DNA of 14,913 nucleotides from Thermotoga sp. 4484_232 (GTDB lineage Bacteria; Thermotogota; Thermotogae; Thermotogales; Thermotogaceae): the NCBI GenBank assembly GCA_002084985.1, contig MZGO01000006.1, positions 1-14,913 of the forward strand, in the 5' to 3' direction. The position numbers and the translations under genes are program-made. The notes under the pieces were generated by a model. The model ran no database searches. It saw only the letters and a list, made by a program, of their open reading frames with translations, and had not been told where the DNA came from. Positions 14,588 to 14,913 of this stretch are shown piece after piece. How positions within the stretch are numbered: position 1 is the stretch's first letter; each line of letters starts with the position of its first letter.

Positions 14588-14913
14588 ATGAAACGGGTAT
14601 CACTTTCTTGGATTGTTATGTTAACGTTCATCGTGGTGTCCTGTAGCCTCATAGAAATATCACCTGTTATATCGCTATCCGTGGATCCTCAAGATCCAGC
14701 TGTGGCGAGTGATGTGACGATAACCCTGAGTTTCTCCCCTGTGGTTGGGAATATACAAGCGGAAATATCCATAAACGGCGTTACTGTGGTGTCTACTGAT
14801 ACCGTTCCCGCTGTTTACACATGGAAACCTGAAAAATCAGGAAATTACGTCATAACGGGACGAGTGAAGGGAGATGCTTTCAAAGAAGTTTTCGAAAAAA
14901 GCATATTAATTGA
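14588..14913 (+). CDS. Predicted lipoprotein, 3' end outside window
   Basis: An open frame of 108 codons runs from ATG 14588 to the window end. TGGAGGGGA at 14575-14583 is a good ribosome binding site. The N-terminus MKRVSLSWIVMLTFIVVSCS is a lipoprotein signal peptide: two basic residues, a hydrophobic core at ~4-18 and a lipobox V16-V17-S18-C19, so C19 would be lipidated and the protein anchored to a membrane. The mature part, with SLSVDPQDPAVASDVTITLS and VVSTDTVPAVYTWKPEKSGN, has alternating polar and hydrophobic residues typical of an Ig-like beta sandwich. No further function can be assigned. No clear promoter was seen between the tRNA terminator and this gene. Confidence 0.85.
   Translation, partial: MKRVSLSWIVMLTFIVVSCSLIEISPVISLSVDPQDPAVASDVTITLSFSPVVGNIQAEISINGVTVVSTDTVPAVYTWKPEKSGNYVITGRVKGDAFKEVFEKSILI

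Noticed and set aside
14286..14603. Minus-strand 105-codon frame containing RWDSNPRHGDYESPALASEL
   Set aside because: This is the antisense translation of the CAT-anticodon tRNA; such tRNA-derived peptides are a well-known spurious annotation in databases.
1..14913. CRISPR array, insertion sequence, prophage or defence genes
   Set aside because: No regularly spaced repeats, transposase motifs or phage-like proteins were seen on either strand.

Overview
The window looks like a chromosomal segment from a thermophilic bacterium of the Thermotogales, probably Thermotoga or a close relative. Lysine, glutamate and arginine (AGA/AGG codons) are abundant, Shine-Dalgarno sites are strong, and the proteins closely resemble remembered Thermotoga maritima ribosomal proteins, SecY, adenylate kinase, RpoA and Rho. 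The gene order rpmC-...-secY-adk-map-infA-rpmJ-rpsM-rpsK-rpsD-rpoA-rplQ-rho also fits that group. No database search was possible, so the genus is an inference.

Bases 1-10212 (+) are the tail of the S10 operon, the spc operon and the alpha operon run together as one dense transcription unit: L29 (partial), S17, L14, L24, L5, S14, S8, L6, L18, S5, L30, L15, SecY, Adk, Map, IF-1, L36, S13, S11, S4 and RNA polymerase alpha. Genes are separated by a few bases or overlap by ATGA, and nearly all have strong Shine-Dalgarno sites. S8, L6 and Map use GTG starts. L24, S14, L36, S4 and Adk all keep cysteine-based zinc sites.

Bases about 10036-10845 are a scarred zone between two essential gene blocks. 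The reading frame after rpoA matches only the C-terminal part of ribosomal protein L17 (rplQ). Its first half or more is gone, and the last few residues of RpoA look replaced by out-of-frame L17 sequence, as expected from one deletion spanning the rpoA/rplQ junction. After a candidate terminator comes a clearly decayed TalC/FSA-type transaldolase: the start survives, the segment with the Schiff-base lysine is missing, and there are several frameshifts. The last codons of this pseudogene carry the Shine-Dalgarno site of rho, which starts at a TGATG overlap.

Bases 10845-12143 (+) encode Rho. It converges on a minus-strand operon (14290 to 12167) of a radical SAM enzyme with a twitch-type three-cysteine C-terminal motif followed by a TetR-family repressor. 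This operon has a good sigma-A-type promoter, a palindromic candidate operator immediately downstream of the -10 box, an intercistronic hairpin and an intrinsic terminator that begins at the tetR stop codon. This is the most likely self-contained, poorly characterised system in the window: a TetR-controlled radical SAM enzyme of unknown substrate.

Bases 14394-14913 (+) hold a tRNA with anticodon CAT, its promoter and terminator, and the start of a lipoprotein gene that runs off the window. No CRISPR array, insertion sequence or rRNA gene was seen, and no stretch over 300 bases lacks a gene or gene remnant.
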